Translations under genes and position numbers: made by a program | Notes under the pieces: model-generated | What the model saw: the letters and a program-made list of their open reading frames with translations, nothing else | Database searches by the model: none | Told to the model about the DNA's origin: nothing | In this document: positions 1-8,084 of the stretch, one piece after another | How positions within the stretch are numbered: position 1 is the stretch's first letter | Layout: the number at the start of each line of letters is the position of its first letter | Origin: Candidatus Protochlamydia phocaeensis | GTDB taxonomy: Bacteria > Chlamydiota > Chlamydiia > Chlamydiales > Parachlamydiaceae | Assembly (NCBI RefSeq): GCF_001545115.1 | Contig: NZ_FCNU01000032.1 | Location: 1 to 64,000 of the forward strand | Direction: 5' to 3' | Length of the DNA stretch: 64,000 nt

Positions 1-398
1 TTCGGCTTCCATCAAATAGCTCATCGGCTACAAAATCCATGCTCCAACACTCATTTTTGCAGCTTGCCAAGTTCGGCAATAGACGAGTCTTAAGACTGAC
101 CCTTCTTTTGGGAATCTTATTCCTCATTTTTGTATAATCTATAAACCCGCTTATGATTGATCTTCCATCCCTCTCTTTGCAATAGCGTATGAATACGCCT
201 GTAGCCATATCTCACTCGTATTGAAGCAATTTCTTTAATTTTTAGCGTCAAAACAGCCTGGTCTCGCGCAACTGATTTATAGTAAAAGGAAGACCGATGA
301 ATCTTTAAAACCTTGCAAGCCTTCCTTTCGCTTAGTTTATAGTTATAGCAAATTTGCCTGACTAAAACTCGCTGACGAGCAGGCTTTAAAGCTTTTTT
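1..398 (-). pseudogene. IS3-family transposase OrfB, frameshifted and cut by window edge
   Basis: Read on the minus strand, OrfB starts in the -1 frame at an A6G slippery run (complement of 392-398) inside the end of OrfA. This is the usual programmed frameshift of IS3 elements. The translation contains the HTH_21-type stretch YGYRRIH...GWKINHKRVYRLYKNEE and then meets a stop near 119. The next frame continues with NECWSMDFVADELFDGSR, the start of the DDE integrase core (the first catalytic Asp lies in the MDF segment). The reading frame is therefore broken around 115-125, and the remainder lies outside the window. As it stands, OrfB cannot make a full transposase unless a second recoding event occurs. 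Confidence 0.85.
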
Positions 399-652
399 GA
401 AAGAACATCCTGTAAAATCTGGCGATCTAAAGTCAGATCCGCCACCAGCCTTTTCAGACGGCTGTTTTCTTCTTCAAGCTGTTTAAGCCGTCTTACTTCT
501 GATGGCATCAATCCACCAAATTTGCTTTTCCATTTATAAAATGTGGCTTCCGCTATTCCCATCTTGCGACAGATCTCAGAAACGGCTGTTCCCATTTCTG
601 CTTGTTTCAAGGCAAATGCAATTTGCTCATCTGTAAACTTACTTTTTTTCAT
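386..652 (-). CDS. IS3-family transposase OrfA (helix-turn-helix)
   Basis: An 88-residue protein of the HTH_8 / IS3 OrfA type. The N-terminal half (about 5-45) has the helix-turn-helix with the typical EICRKMGIAEATFYKWKSKF pattern. The C-terminal half (about 50-85) is a leucine-zipper coiled coil (LKQLEEENSRLKRLVADL) used for multimerisation. It binds the terminal inverted repeats together with OrfB. It ends in LSKKL-stop, where a slippery A-run lets ribosomes move into OrfB. The pattern resembles the IS407 subgroup. The element end lies to the right, near 725. Confidence 0.93.
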   Translation of the reverse strand: MKKSKFTDEQIAFALKQAEMGTAVSEICRKMGIAEATFYKWKSKFGGLMPSEVRRLKQLEEENSRLKRLVADLTLDRQILQDVLSKKL

Positions 653-670
653 ATCAATCTCCCATTTTAA

Positions 671-1087
671 ATGTCTTTATTCATAAAATTTTTCTCATTT
701 AAAATGGTCCAGATTTTCGGGAACAGACCAATTTGCAGAATTTTTGATGTAAGCATGCCATGGTTGCTTGAATTTATGCAGCAGACTTTCACGGCACTGC
801 CGGATCATTTGAATGCGAGCGTATTAGCAGAAAATGATGATTTCGAAGTCTTTGTTCTTGAGGCAGATGAAATGGGGAGCACTACAAATAGCGATGAGGC
901 CTTCAAAGAAGCTTATTATTATTTCAAGCGAGCTGCTGATCATGATGTTAGTTTAGGTCATTATGAAATGGCTCTGGCTCTTGAATATGGTTTCGGTACT
1001 GAAAGGTCAGTAGAAGATGCCTTGCTCCACTATAAACAATCCGCAGAAACGGGTTTTTGTTTAGATATTATCGAATTAGCCAGCTAA
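671..1087 (+). pseudogene. 5'-truncated Sel1-like repeat protein next to IS end
   Basis: A 138-residue reading frame whose first ~18 residues are encoded by the IS end, so the natural start has been lost. Residues ~28-55 (PWLLEFMQQTFTALPDHLNA) closely match the N-terminus of the Fic pseudogene at 49131-49740 (AWFLEFKQQAFAVMPDHLNA). Residues ~78-136 form two Sel1/TPR-like units (YYYFKRAADHDVSLGHYEMA and DALLHYKQSAETG). Sel1-like proteins are common host-interaction scaffolds in amoeba-associated bacteria. The frame is probably the remnant of a larger protein cut by the insertion. The listed start (ATG at 671) may not be used. Confidence 0.55.
696..725. repeat. probable terminal inverted repeat of the IS3 element
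   Basis: Reading inward from 725 on the minus strand the sequence begins TGTTCCCGAAAATCTGGACC. This starts with TG and is rich in C, as IS3-family ends are. It lies about 45 bp outside the OrfA start, the expected spacing. The opposite end is outside the window, so the repeat partner and target duplication cannot be confirmed. Confidence 0.5.
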
Positions 1088-1097
1088 TTTTAAATAG

Positions 1098-1112
1098 GAG
1101 CTGATCTAGACT
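1098..1112. repeat. 15-bp motif shared with 62415-62429
   Basis: GAGCTGATCTAGACT occurs here and again at 62415-62429, in both cases followed within a few bases by ATCTGA. The second copy lies just upstream of an IS481-family transposase fragment. Both copies may be terminal repeats left by the same insertion sequence. Confidence 0.45.
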
Positions 1113-1182
1113 AGATCTGATAAGAGTTCAGCTTGACCAGTTATTGGTTGAATTATTCTATCAAATCAAGTCCCCCTTCTTC

Positions 1183-1257
1183 TATTAACCCGAGTTTGGA
1201 GTTTTTTTGCTCTTTTGACGCGGTCGAAAGAACGAGAACTCCAAACTTAGGTTATTA
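1183..1257. repeat. family-1 palindromic intergenic repeat (short copy)
   Basis: A 75-bp imperfect palindrome. The left arm reads TTAACCCGAGTTTGGAGT and the right arm reads ACTCCAAACTTAGGTTA, with a short loop region containing the cggtcgaaag core. The arms match the longer copies at 6451, 28868 and 34392. It lies between the Sel1 remnant and the 3' end of the F-box gene, and may act as a terminator-like hairpin. Confidence 0.7.
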
Positions 1258-1269
1258 ATTAGTTGCGTA

Positions 1270-2106
1270 CTAAAGATTCGCTGATTGGGATATATGATTG
1301 GTTGGATTGTGAGCGCTAAATAAGGCTTTTAACATCCCATACATTTTTTGATTGGTGATCTTTCCCTTTTCAATAAAGGGAGAATGCCAGACTTCATCCG
1401 GTACTTGCCCTTCAATAAATTGAGGCGTTTGAATGTCTACATACCAATTTCCCGGCTCTTTGTTCTCGTAAATGGTAATGGCAGAGCAACTATCTGTATT
1501 CTGTATGAGTAAACTAAAAAAAGGACGTGCATTGCATTCCCCCTTAATAAAGGGCGGGTTTTTATCAGAATCGCTTTCAGCATTCCTCGTTTTGACAATA
1601 CTTTCCAATTCATTAAATGGCATAAAGGCGAGTTCGCCATCTTGAGAACGATCATGCTTGGCATAGTCTAATTCATAAATATCTTCTAAGACAGAGCCCT
1701 CAAACAATTCTAATGCAAGCCTCTCCCCATTTTGCCTCCATTGCGGGATAAGTTGCTTCTCAAGAAACTCTTGAGTTCTACTAAGCTTTAAAAAACGCTC
1801 AATCTCTGCCGGATCCCTTTGTTTGTGAACATCATAGACAAGCACTCGTCTTCCCAATTTCCAGATGCGAGAGTTAACCACTTCTATTTTTTGAGATAAA
1901 TCAGCAGGATTATAATGCTTAACTCCAATAGTTTGATTAAAAGTTTTACAGCTCTCTTTTAAATTCGCAATATCTGGCAAAGATAAATGCTTAAGAATCT
2001 CGCCTTGCCAGATGTTCTGATACCCAGCTAAAGTCATTAAAGGAAAAGGCTGATTAAAAGATGAAGGATCAACAGGATAAGTTGAATTAAGACTAACGTT
2101 TGACAT
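1270..2106 (-). CDS. F-box-like protein, candidate host-directed effector
   Basis: A 278-residue soluble protein with no signal peptide. Residues ~28-62 fit the F-box pattern: leucine/isoleucine spacing as in NIWQGEILKHLSLPDIANL, followed by ESCKTFNQTI. F-box modules recruit SKP1 of the host SCF ubiquitin ligase, and such proteins are numerous in amoeba-associated chlamydiae and Legionella. The remainder (residues 70-278) shows no repeats or motifs that I recognise; it would be the substrate-binding part. The start is supported by the conserved-looking MSNVSL end and an AT-rich promoter region above 2106. The F-box assignment rests on pattern alone, and the family is divergent. Confidence 0.6.
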   Translation of the reverse strand: MSNVSLNSTYPVDPSSFNQPFPLMTLAGYQNIWQGEILKHLSLPDIANLKESCKTFNQTIGVKHYNPADLSQKIEVVNSRIWKLGRRVLVYDVHKQRDPAEIERFLKLSRTQEFLEKQLIPQWRQNGERLALELFEGSVLEDIYELDYAKHDRSQDGELAFMPFNELESIVKTRNAESDSDKNPPFIKGECNARPFFSLLIQNTDSCSAITIYENKEPGNWYVDIQTPQFIEGQVPDEVWHSPFIEKGKITNQKMYGMLKALFSAHNPTNHISQSANL

Positions 2107-2213
2107 ATAAAATTCCTTATTATTACAACAATTAAAAAATTTATTGATATTATAAACAACAAATAATTATTTTACAATAAAAATCAACATTGATAATTAA
2201 ATCAAAAACAAAT

Positions 2214-2606
2214 ATGATTTCACAATTTAATCGGTTTATAATAATGAATTCATTACTTGTTTTTTATAATCAAACAAAATCTGTTTTTAGTGAGTATACA
2301 CAGGATATAATTGGCCTAGTGAGGCCGGTACTTGTCCCCAATAGTACGCGCATTTCGCAATCGGAGCGCAAGTTCTGTTTAATTGCCGGTGCGGGAACTT
2401 TAGCTGGCATTATCGCTTTAAAAGCCTTTACGGCCATGTCTTGGCAAACTTTTAAAATTCTGGCTACTGTTTGTGCCGTTCCTTTAATTGGAGGCCTAAC
2501 TGGCATTCCGCTTTTTGTTTATATCGGCTGTGCCATTACGCCGCCGCTTGTCTTTATTACCACGGCTGTTGCTTTTTCTGTTATTTATCCTCATCGAGGA
2601 GTTTAG
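2214..2606 (+). CDS. small hydrophobic membrane protein, unknown
   Basis: A 130-residue protein if translation starts at the ATG at 2214; a TTG at 2190 would add eight residues. A hydrophobic bilobed stretch covers about residues 58-125 (GAGTLAGIIALKAF... then LATVCAVPLIGGLTGIPLFVYIGCAI and a third segment up to FSVIYPH). The N-terminus is polar. This two-to-three-helix layout resembles the bilobed hydrophobic domain of chlamydial inclusion membrane proteins, but no sequence motif confirms that. It is divergent from the F-box gene and shares the AT-rich intergenic region with it. Confidence 0.5.
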   Translation: MISQFNRFIIMNSLLVFYNQTKSVFSEYTQDIIGLVRPVLVPNSTRISQSERKFCLIAGAGTLAGIIALKAFTAMSWQTFKILATVCAVPLIGGLTGIPLFVYIGCAITPPLVFITTAVAFSVIYPHRGV

Positions 2607-2689
2607 CCTGATTAGAAGCTGTTGAATTCATAGATTTTATTAAGAATAACGGCAGTTTTTAAAAAAAAGCTAGAATTGACTTTTAGAAG

Positions 2690-2936
2690 GTTAATAAAGG
2701 CTTCCATGGATGGCAGACTATTCCATTCCAAGAGAGGGAATTAAAATCATTATCCCTATATTCGAGGTGATGAGATTTTTAATTTTCCCTAAACTCTCTT
2801 GAAATTGCTAAGTAAGCCACGCGAATGGCGCAGGTTATAGACCTTAGCTTTATTTGCTTGTCATAAGAGGGCGTTGGATTTAGCGCCTCCTAGGGGAAAG
2901 AATTCGAACCTCGGCCATTAGCGGTTTTCACCTCTC
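2690..2936. repeat. family-2 palindromic intergenic repeat (degenerate, long)
   Basis: The gap between the small membrane gene and the symporter 3' end has no gene. The left part (about 2738-2775) reads GAGAGGGAATTAAAATCATT followed by a ccctatattcgag segment. The right part (about 2890-2936) reads aaagaattcgaacctcggcc, then attagcggttttcacctctc, the reverse complement of the left part apart from mismatches. Arms of the same kind occur at 22411, 32290 and 35411. Confidence 0.5.
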
Positions 2937-4169
2937 TCAGACGGTTCCGTCTTTGAATTCAACAAGTTCGCTATGATAGTATTGCCTCTCGTCAAGTTCT
3001 CCTTCTTGTTTTGCAATACAGACAGTCACAGCTGCGTCGCCCAAAATATTTAAGACAGTCGTTGCCATGTCTCTCAAGCGATCAATGCCGGCTAAAATCG
3101 CCAGTCCTTCCAAAGGAAGGCCTAAAGATGTTAAGACAGCCGATAACATGATAAAGCCGCTGCCGGGCACACCAGCTGTTCCAATAGCCGAGAGCGTCGC
3201 CGTCATTGTCAAGGTAATATAGCTAGATAAATCAAGGGGAATGCCGTAAGCTCTTGCCACAAAGACGGCGCTCATGGCTTGAAAAATGGCCGTTCCATTC
3301 ATATTCATTGTAATGCCCAAAGGTAGGACAAAGCTGGAGATATTTTTGGAAACGCCCAGATTTTCTTGCACACAATGCATGGCGACAGGCAGGGTTGCAG
3401 CGCTACTACCTGTTGAGAAGGCCATCATAATCGCATCGCCCATTCCTTTTAAAAAGGGCCGCACTTGCAGTTTGGAAACGCTTTTTAGCATGACTAGGCA
3501 ATAAACCCCCACCATATGGATGAGGCAAGCCAAGTAATAGGCACCTAAGAAAATGAAGAGAGGGACCAACAGAGTCAAGCCGAATGTTCCCGTTACCCAG
3601 GCCATGATGCCAAACACTCCAATGGGAGAAAAGCTCATAATCAAAGAAGTCAAACGATACATGACATCCGCCAAAGATTCTAAGACATGCAAAAGAGGCT
3701 TTCCCCTCTCACCAGAAAAATTAATGGCAATGCCCAAAAAAACAGCAAAAACGATGACTTGAAGAATATTGCCATTTACCATAGAGGCAATGGGATTGGT
3801 AGGAATAATAGAGATGATAATTTCGCTTAATGTAGGCGCTTTTGCCGGTGGAATATTTTCCACGTGTAAATGCAATCCTTGCCCCAAGTCAAAGAGATTG
3901 GCCAATAGGATGCCCGTGAAAATGGCAACAAACGTTGTCATTAAATAAATGCCTATTGTTTTTGCTCCCACACGCCCGAGCTTTTTGGGATCATGAATAT
4001 TGGTAATGCCGACTGCCATAGAAGAAAGAATAAGCAGAACAATAATCATATTAATCAGATTTAAGAAAATTGTTCCCAGGGGTTTTAAATAGATGGCTTT
4101 TTCTCCCAGGATCAATCCCGTCAAAGCTCCGAGGAGCAAACCAATAAAAATTTTAGCCCACAATTTCAT
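2937..4169 (-). CDS. dicarboxylate/amino acid:cation symporter (DAACS)
   Basis: A 410-residue, highly hydrophobic inner-membrane protein of the SLC1/DAACS family (GltP, DctA). It imports glutamate, aspartate or C4-dicarboxylates with Na+ or H+. The family signatures are present: the serine-rich re-entrant motif MAFSTGSSAATLPVAM (~250-265), the NMNGTAIFQAM segment (~290), and the second hairpin AGVPGSGFIMLSAVL followed by AGIDRLRDMATTVLNILGDA (~330-380). Its length is normal. It is a single gene between repeats and lpxK. Substrate choice cannot be read from sequence alone. For an intracellular bacterium it is a plausible route for host amino or organic acids. Confidence 0.92.
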   Translation of the reverse strand: MKLWAKIFIGLLLGALTGLILGEKAIYLKPLGTIFLNLINMIIVLLILSSMAVGITNIHDPKKLGRVGAKTIGIYLMTTFVAIFTGILLANLFDLGQGLHLHVENIPPAKAPTLSEIIISIIPTNPIASMVNGNILQVIVFAVFLGIAINFSGERGKPLLHVLESLADVMYRLTSLIMSFSPIGVFGIMAWVTGTFGLTLLVPLFIFLGAYYLACLIHMVGVYCLVMLKSVSKLQVRPFLKGMGDAIMMAFSTGSSAATLPVAMHCVQENLGVSKNISSFVLPLGITMNMNGTAIFQAMSAVFVARAYGIPLDLSSYITLTMTATLSAIGTAGVPGSGFIMLSAVLTSLGLPLEGLAILAGIDRLRDMATTVLNILGDAAVTVCIAKQEGELDERQYYHSELVEFKDGTV

Positions 4170-4399
4170 GCATATTCTCCACTAGCATCCTGGCTGACAT
4201 TAATAAATTATTTGCAATTTAAAATATTTTATTCAATTTATGTAAAAATTTTATTTAATTCTTTTAAGGATTTCTTAAAAATAGGTTATTAACCTGAGTT
4301 GTTAGGGGTTTTAATCCCCTTCGCTCCACACTCATTCAACTGCTCATGCAGCTTTTTCGGAACACATCAGTTATCGGCAAAGAGGGAGTTTAAGAATTT

Positions 4400-5503
4400 T
4401 CAAGAGATCTTGGCTTCGGCTTTACTTAAGAAAGCTTGCCATTCTTCTTGGCCTTCTACGATAGCCAGCTCAATCTGGATCCAAGCAATTGGGAGGACTA
4501 AATTCAATTGATCTTTTAACTTAACCCGGTCTTTTTCCGTACAGATTATCCAGGCTGCCCCCTGTTTTTGGCTTTTAAGGGCAAAGTTTTCCAATTCTTT
4601 TTCTTTGATCTCATCATGATCGGGCAAGCAATAGTCTGCCACAACCGTCATGCCTTCTCTCTCAAGCGTGCGCTTGAAATATTCCGGATGGGCAATTGCG
4701 CAAAACATTCCCACAGGCTGTCCCTTTAGCGATCCGATATCTTGCCCTTTTAAGTCCCTAATGCGCGTGACTCGCCCCTGCGTTCCTACCATTGGTGCAA
4801 TAGTATAGGATTTTAATTGATTTTTTACAGCTTTAAACTGTTCCGAATCAGTGATGTGATTTAAAATGATGAGATGCGCGCGCGCTAAAGAGCGGATATC
4901 TTCGCGCAGAAACCCGCGTGGAAGAAAGTAGCCTAAGCCGAAGGGATCGCCTACATCGACAACGATGATATCCAAGTCCCTGGCTAAACGCCGATGCTGC
5001 AAGGCGTCATCTAGCAAGATCACTTGAGCCCCCGCCTTAGCAGCTAAAAAAGCGGCCTTTTTACGATCTCCCCCTACAATGACAAAAGATTTAGGAAAGC
5101 GCTGGGCGAAAAGATAAGGTTCGTCGCCGCAATAGGAAGCGGGAAACATAGGCCCTTGGCCTTCAGAGAGCAAAACAGGCATATCGAGCTTTTCCGCTTT
5201 GGAGCGGTAGCCTCTAGATAAAATGGCCAAGGTAAAACGCTCATAAAATGCACCTGCTAAGAGTAGAGTCACAGGCGTTTTACCCGTGCCTCCGGCCACG
5301 ATGTTGCCAATGCTGATTACGAGAGGAACTGGCGGAACATAATGGCGCATCCATCCCTGATCGTATAACCAATTGCGCCCGGCTGCAATTAAGCAATAAA
5401 TCCAACTTAAGGGAAGCAAAAGCCCCTTAATGAGCGCAGGCACTATGCCTCGTTTTTTTCCGCGAACAATATCTTTAATATAAATTTCCAGCTTTTTAAT
5501 CAT
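4400..5503 (-). CDS. lpxK: tetraacyldisaccharide 4'-kinase LpxK
   Basis: A 367-residue membrane-associated kinase that phosphorylates the 4' position of the lipid A disaccharide on the inner face of the cytoplasmic membrane. An N-terminal hydrophobic helix lies at ~20-42. The P-loop GNIVAGGTGKTP (~66-77) and the LLDDALQHRRL motif (DDxxQH, ~165) are typical of LpxK. The C-terminal half contains the AWIICTEKDRVKL segment found in the family. Length is slightly above the usual 320-350. gmhA lies 220 bp upstream on the same strand, so two envelope genes are neighbours, though the gap suggests separate promoters. Confidence 0.94.
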   Translation of the reverse strand: MIKKLEIYIKDIVRGKKRGIVPALIKGLLLPLSWIYCLIAAGRNWLYDQGWMRHYVPPVPLVISIGNIVAGGTGKTPVTLLLAGAFYERFTLAILSRGYRSKAEKLDMPVLLSEGQGPMFPASYCGDEPYLFAQRFPKSFVIVGGDRKKAAFLAAKAGAQVILLDDALQHRRLARDLDIIVVDVGDPFGLGYFLPRGFLREDIRSLARAHLIILNHITDSEQFKAVKNQLKSYTIAPMVGTQGRVTRIRDLKGQDIGSLKGQPVGMFCAIAHPEYFKRTLEREGMTVVADYCLPDHDEIKEKELENFALKSQKQGAAWIICTEKDRVKLKDQLNLVLPIAWIQIELAIVEGQEEWQAFLSKAEAKIS

Positions 5504-5726
5504 AATTAGCCTTGGCTTATGTCAAGACTTTATAAGCACATGTCTTCACGATAAGCTTCGCCTTTTCGTTCGCGGTCTTATTTTACATTCTTTAATAATT
5601 TTTTAATGCACTTGTATACGAAGCGCCTGGCCCGTTCTTTGGCTTCTCAGTTGTGTTGAACCTGTAGAATCAGGCTTGCAGCAAGAACAAATGGCAAGAG
5701 CCATTTTACACTTGAGCTTTTATCCT

Positions 5727-6365
5727 TCAACTCATTTGAGGTTTTAAGATTTTCTCCACGTCCTCTAGCGTTGCTGGATGAGAAGGGAGAGGTTGAGAAA
5801 ACAAAAATAATTCAACCAGTTCAATAATTAAGTGAATAGCTGCCATATGGGCTTCTTGAATACGATCTGAAGTCGCAAAGCCTTCAATAATCAATTCTAA
5901 ATCAGCAACGCCTTTTAACCGGCCGCCTCCCTTTCCCAGGAAAGCAATAGTTTTAAGCCCTTGCTGTTGAGCTTGCTCAAAAGCTTTAATAATGTTGGGT
6001 GAATTTCCGCTCGTCGTCAATCCAATAAAGACATCTCCGGGTTTTCCATACGCTTCTACTCCGCGAGAAAAGACCCATTCGAATCCCTGATCATTGGCCG
6101 TACAAGTCAAATGTCCAGGTTCCGATAAGGCGATTGCAGGCAGCGCCCGGCGGGATTGGCGGAAAAACCCCGTCAATTCTTCAGCAAAATGCGCGGCATC
6201 GCAAAGGCTTCCCCCATTTCCCGCTAAAATGACTTTATTTCCTTTTTGAAAGCAATCTGCCAAAACGGCCGCCGCTTGTTGCATAAAAAGAAGAGAAGAA
6301 GGCAATTTAAGCTGCTCAACAGCCCGGATGCAATCATCAATTGCCTGTAATAAATTATTTTGCAT
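5727..6365 (-). CDS. gmhA: phosphoheptose isomerase GmhA
   Basis: A 212-residue SIS-domain isomerase converting sedoheptulose 7-phosphate to D-glycero-manno-heptose 7-phosphate, the first step to ADP-heptose. Hallmarks are AGNGGSLCDAAHFAEELTGF (~48-67), LTTSGNSPNIIKAFEQA (~115-131) and SDRIQEAHMAAIHLIIELVE near the C-terminus, carrying the conserved acidic and histidine residues. This distinguishes it from DiaA-type SIS proteins. Classical Chlamydia LPS contains only Kdo, so a heptose enzyme suggests a richer core or another heptose use. The remaining heptose genes are not in this window. Confidence 0.85.
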   Translation of the reverse strand: MQNNLLQAIDDCIRAVEQLKLPSSLLFMQQAAAVLADCFQKGNKVILAGNGGSLCDAAHFAEELTGFFRQSRRALPAIALSEPGHLTCTANDQGFEWVFSRGVEAYGKPGDVFIGLTTSGNSPNIIKAFEQAQQQGLKTIAFLGKGGGRLKGVADLELIIEGFATSDRIQEAHMAAIHLIIELVELFLFSQPLPSHPATLEDVEKILKPQMS

Positions 6366-6450
6366 AAAAATTCTGGCTAAAATTAGAAGGGATGAATAAT
6401 GAGCTCTTCATTAAGACATTAGAATTACGTGACAAGAAGTAAATATTCTT

Positions 6451-6611
6451 TTAACCTGAGTTTTAGGTTTTTGCTTTTGGACTGACGGGAAAGCGCTCAT
6501 AGAGGAAACTGATAAGCATATCCTATTTATATTTAATATAGGCCTGCTGATCCTTCCTATTCGAGGCGTTGGCGGGGTCAAAAAGCAAAAAACGTCAAAA
6601 CTCGGGTTTTT
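6451..6611. repeat. family-1 palindromic intergenic repeat
   Basis: An imperfect palindrome of about 160 bp in the gap between gmhA and the thioredoxin-like gene. The left arm begins TTAACCTGAGTTTTAGGTTT and the right arm contains cgtcaaaactcgggttttta. An internal AT-rich hairpin (tatcctatttatatttaatatagg) sits at the centre. A 69-residue frame inside it is a by-product of the repeat. The rest of the 6366-6708 gap shows nothing else. Confidence 0.65.
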
Positions 6612-6708
6612 ATCAATCACTTAGCTAATATTTTTAGCCACCTTCTTGTAAAAAGCAAGGAATTTCGAGTTTCTTTTCTTACCGCAGAATCAATCAAGGA
6701 GTAAAATC

Positions 6709-7299
6709 ATGGCGAATAAACCCTTTACCCTTCCTCTCGGATCGACACCTCCCAATTTCCGCCTCAAAGCAACGGATGGCAAGTATTACGCCTTAAATAA
6801 TTTTGCCAATGCCAAGGTATTAGTCATTTTTTTTACTTGCAACCATTGCCCGTATGTCATTGGATCAGATGAAATCACCCAGCAAATAGCCGAGAAATAT
6901 AAAGACCAAGGCGCCGTTTTTGTTGGAATTAATTCAAATAGCGAAACTAGCTATCCGGAAGATTCCTTTGATAAAATGGTCGAGCGCATGAATAAATACC
7001 AGTTTCCCTGGATCTATCTTCGAGATGATAAACAAGAAGTCGCCAAACAATATGGAGCGCTGCGCACTCCGCATTTTTTTGTATTTGATGACAAGCATCA
7101 TCTCATCTATACCGGACGAGGAATCGACTCTCCTAAGGATCCTTCAAAAATGACCGTTAACGATTTGGAAAATGCTCTGGAAGACTATTTCCAAGGCAAA
7201 CAAGTGCGGACCCCCCTAACAAATCCCATTGGATGCAACATTAAATGGGAAGGCAAAGATAAGCATTGGATGCCCCCGGAAGCATGCGATTTGGTCTAA
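6709..7299 (+). CDS. thioredoxin-fold redoxin (AhpC/TSA-type), CNHC motif
   Basis: A 196-residue cytoplasmic protein with a redoxin/thioredoxin fold. Residues ~8-20 (LPLGSTPPNFRL) match the start of the AhpC/TSA and redoxin family. The active site is TCNHCPYV (~43-50), a CxxC redox pair. The cis-proline follows in LRTPHFFVFD (~123-132), with a TGRGIDSP segment after it. It has no signal peptide. It is typical of the 'thioredoxin family protein' group with an unknown substrate, probably a disulfide reductase or peroxide-handling enzyme. An AGGAG site sits just before the ATG. Confidence 0.85.
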   Translation: MANKPFTLPLGSTPPNFRLKATDGKYYALNNFANAKVLVIFFTCNHCPYVIGSDEITQQIAEKYKDQGAVFVGINSNSETSYPEDSFDKMVERMNKYQFPWIYLRDDKQEVAKQYGALRTPHFFVFDDKHHLIYTGRGIDSPKDPSKMTVNDLENALEDYFQGKQVRTPLTNPIGCNIKWEGKDKHWMPPEACDLV

Positions 7300-7412
7300 T
7301 AACCTGCATTTGGCGTTTTTTATTCTTTCGGCTACGCCAAAGCCTCGGCGATGAGCACATGGCAAGAGCTCTCACCTCAGTCTAAAGGCCAAAACGCCAC
7401 TCTCAGGTTGAT
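7298..7412. repeat. family-1-like palindrome, candidate terminator
   Basis: It starts at the stop of the redoxin gene (TAATAACCTGCATTTGGCGT) and ends with acgccactctcaggttg, so the outer arms pair. The inner part differs from the other copies. Its position directly on the stop codon suggests it contributes the 3' end of the mRNA. Confidence 0.5.
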
Positions 7413-7542
7413 GGACTATCCATAGATTAAATTTATTTATAAATCTTTGTTTATCAACATTCTATACCTTTTTATAATTGAGGAATATTAGCAGTTAGAA
7501 TAAAATAGAGGCTTGGTTATTAATTACCGCAATGAGGTGAAT

Positions 7543-7863
7543 ATGAGATTATTCAAATTCTCGTCTATTTTATTATTGGCCTTCCTGTTATTGGGAGCGT
7601 TTACTCCTGAATTAAGCGCCAAGCATCATAAACGCACCTATAAATCAACGTCCTTTTCTTTAAATTTTGGAGTTTTGCCAGCTCCGCGTGTTTATGAGTA
7701 TAATTATGTCAGCCGCCCGGCTTACTATGAGCGTGTCACGGTTGTTAAACCTTATACGCCTTACTATGCAGAGCGTATTTATTATCCTTATAGGGAAGAA
7801 ATTCTCATAGAACGCCCATCCGCTGTCTATGTTCATCCTCAATACTCTTATTGGGGCTATTAA
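7543..7863 (+). CDS. small exported Tyr-rich protein, unknown
   Basis: A 106-residue protein. The start at 7543 is chosen because GAGGTG lies seven bases upstream and the product then begins MRLFKFSSILLLAFLLLGAF, a clean signal peptide with probable cleavage after ELSA (~25). The mature part is basic and tyrosine-rich (RVYEYNYVSRPAYYERV..., ending PQYSYWGY) with no cysteine. It probably resides in the periplasm or at the surface. Similar short exported Tyr-rich proteins occur at 45032 and 53931 in this window. No known domain is recognised. Confidence 0.65.
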   Translation: MRLFKFSSILLLAFLLLGAFTPELSAKHHKRTYKSTSFSLNFGVLPAPRVYEYNYVSRPAYYERVTVVKPYTPYYAERIYYPYREEILIERPSAVYVHPQYSYWGY

Positions 7864-8084
7864 TCTTATTCCGAGGGGAAAGAGCGTCTTTCTCCTCTTT
7901 TAATGTTCCCTTTCATCTCGGTTCCAAATAAAATCCGGTTTCTGCGTTATCTTGTTATCTATTTTCAATTCCGTTGTGTAGAAAATCGCTGTTCTCTAAT
8001 GTTCAAGCTATACGGCTTCTAACTGAAAGCCGCTGGGTTTGCAGCCCACTCCTTTTGTTGGTTTAAAATCAAGGAAACGATGCT

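Noticed and set aside
4299-4511. 70-codon frame at the 3' end of lpxK
   Set aside because: Overlaps lpxK on the opposite strand and part of a repeat-like stretch; no support.
6411-6620. 69-codon minus-strand frame
   Set aside because: It lies within a family-1 palindromic repeat and is explained by it.
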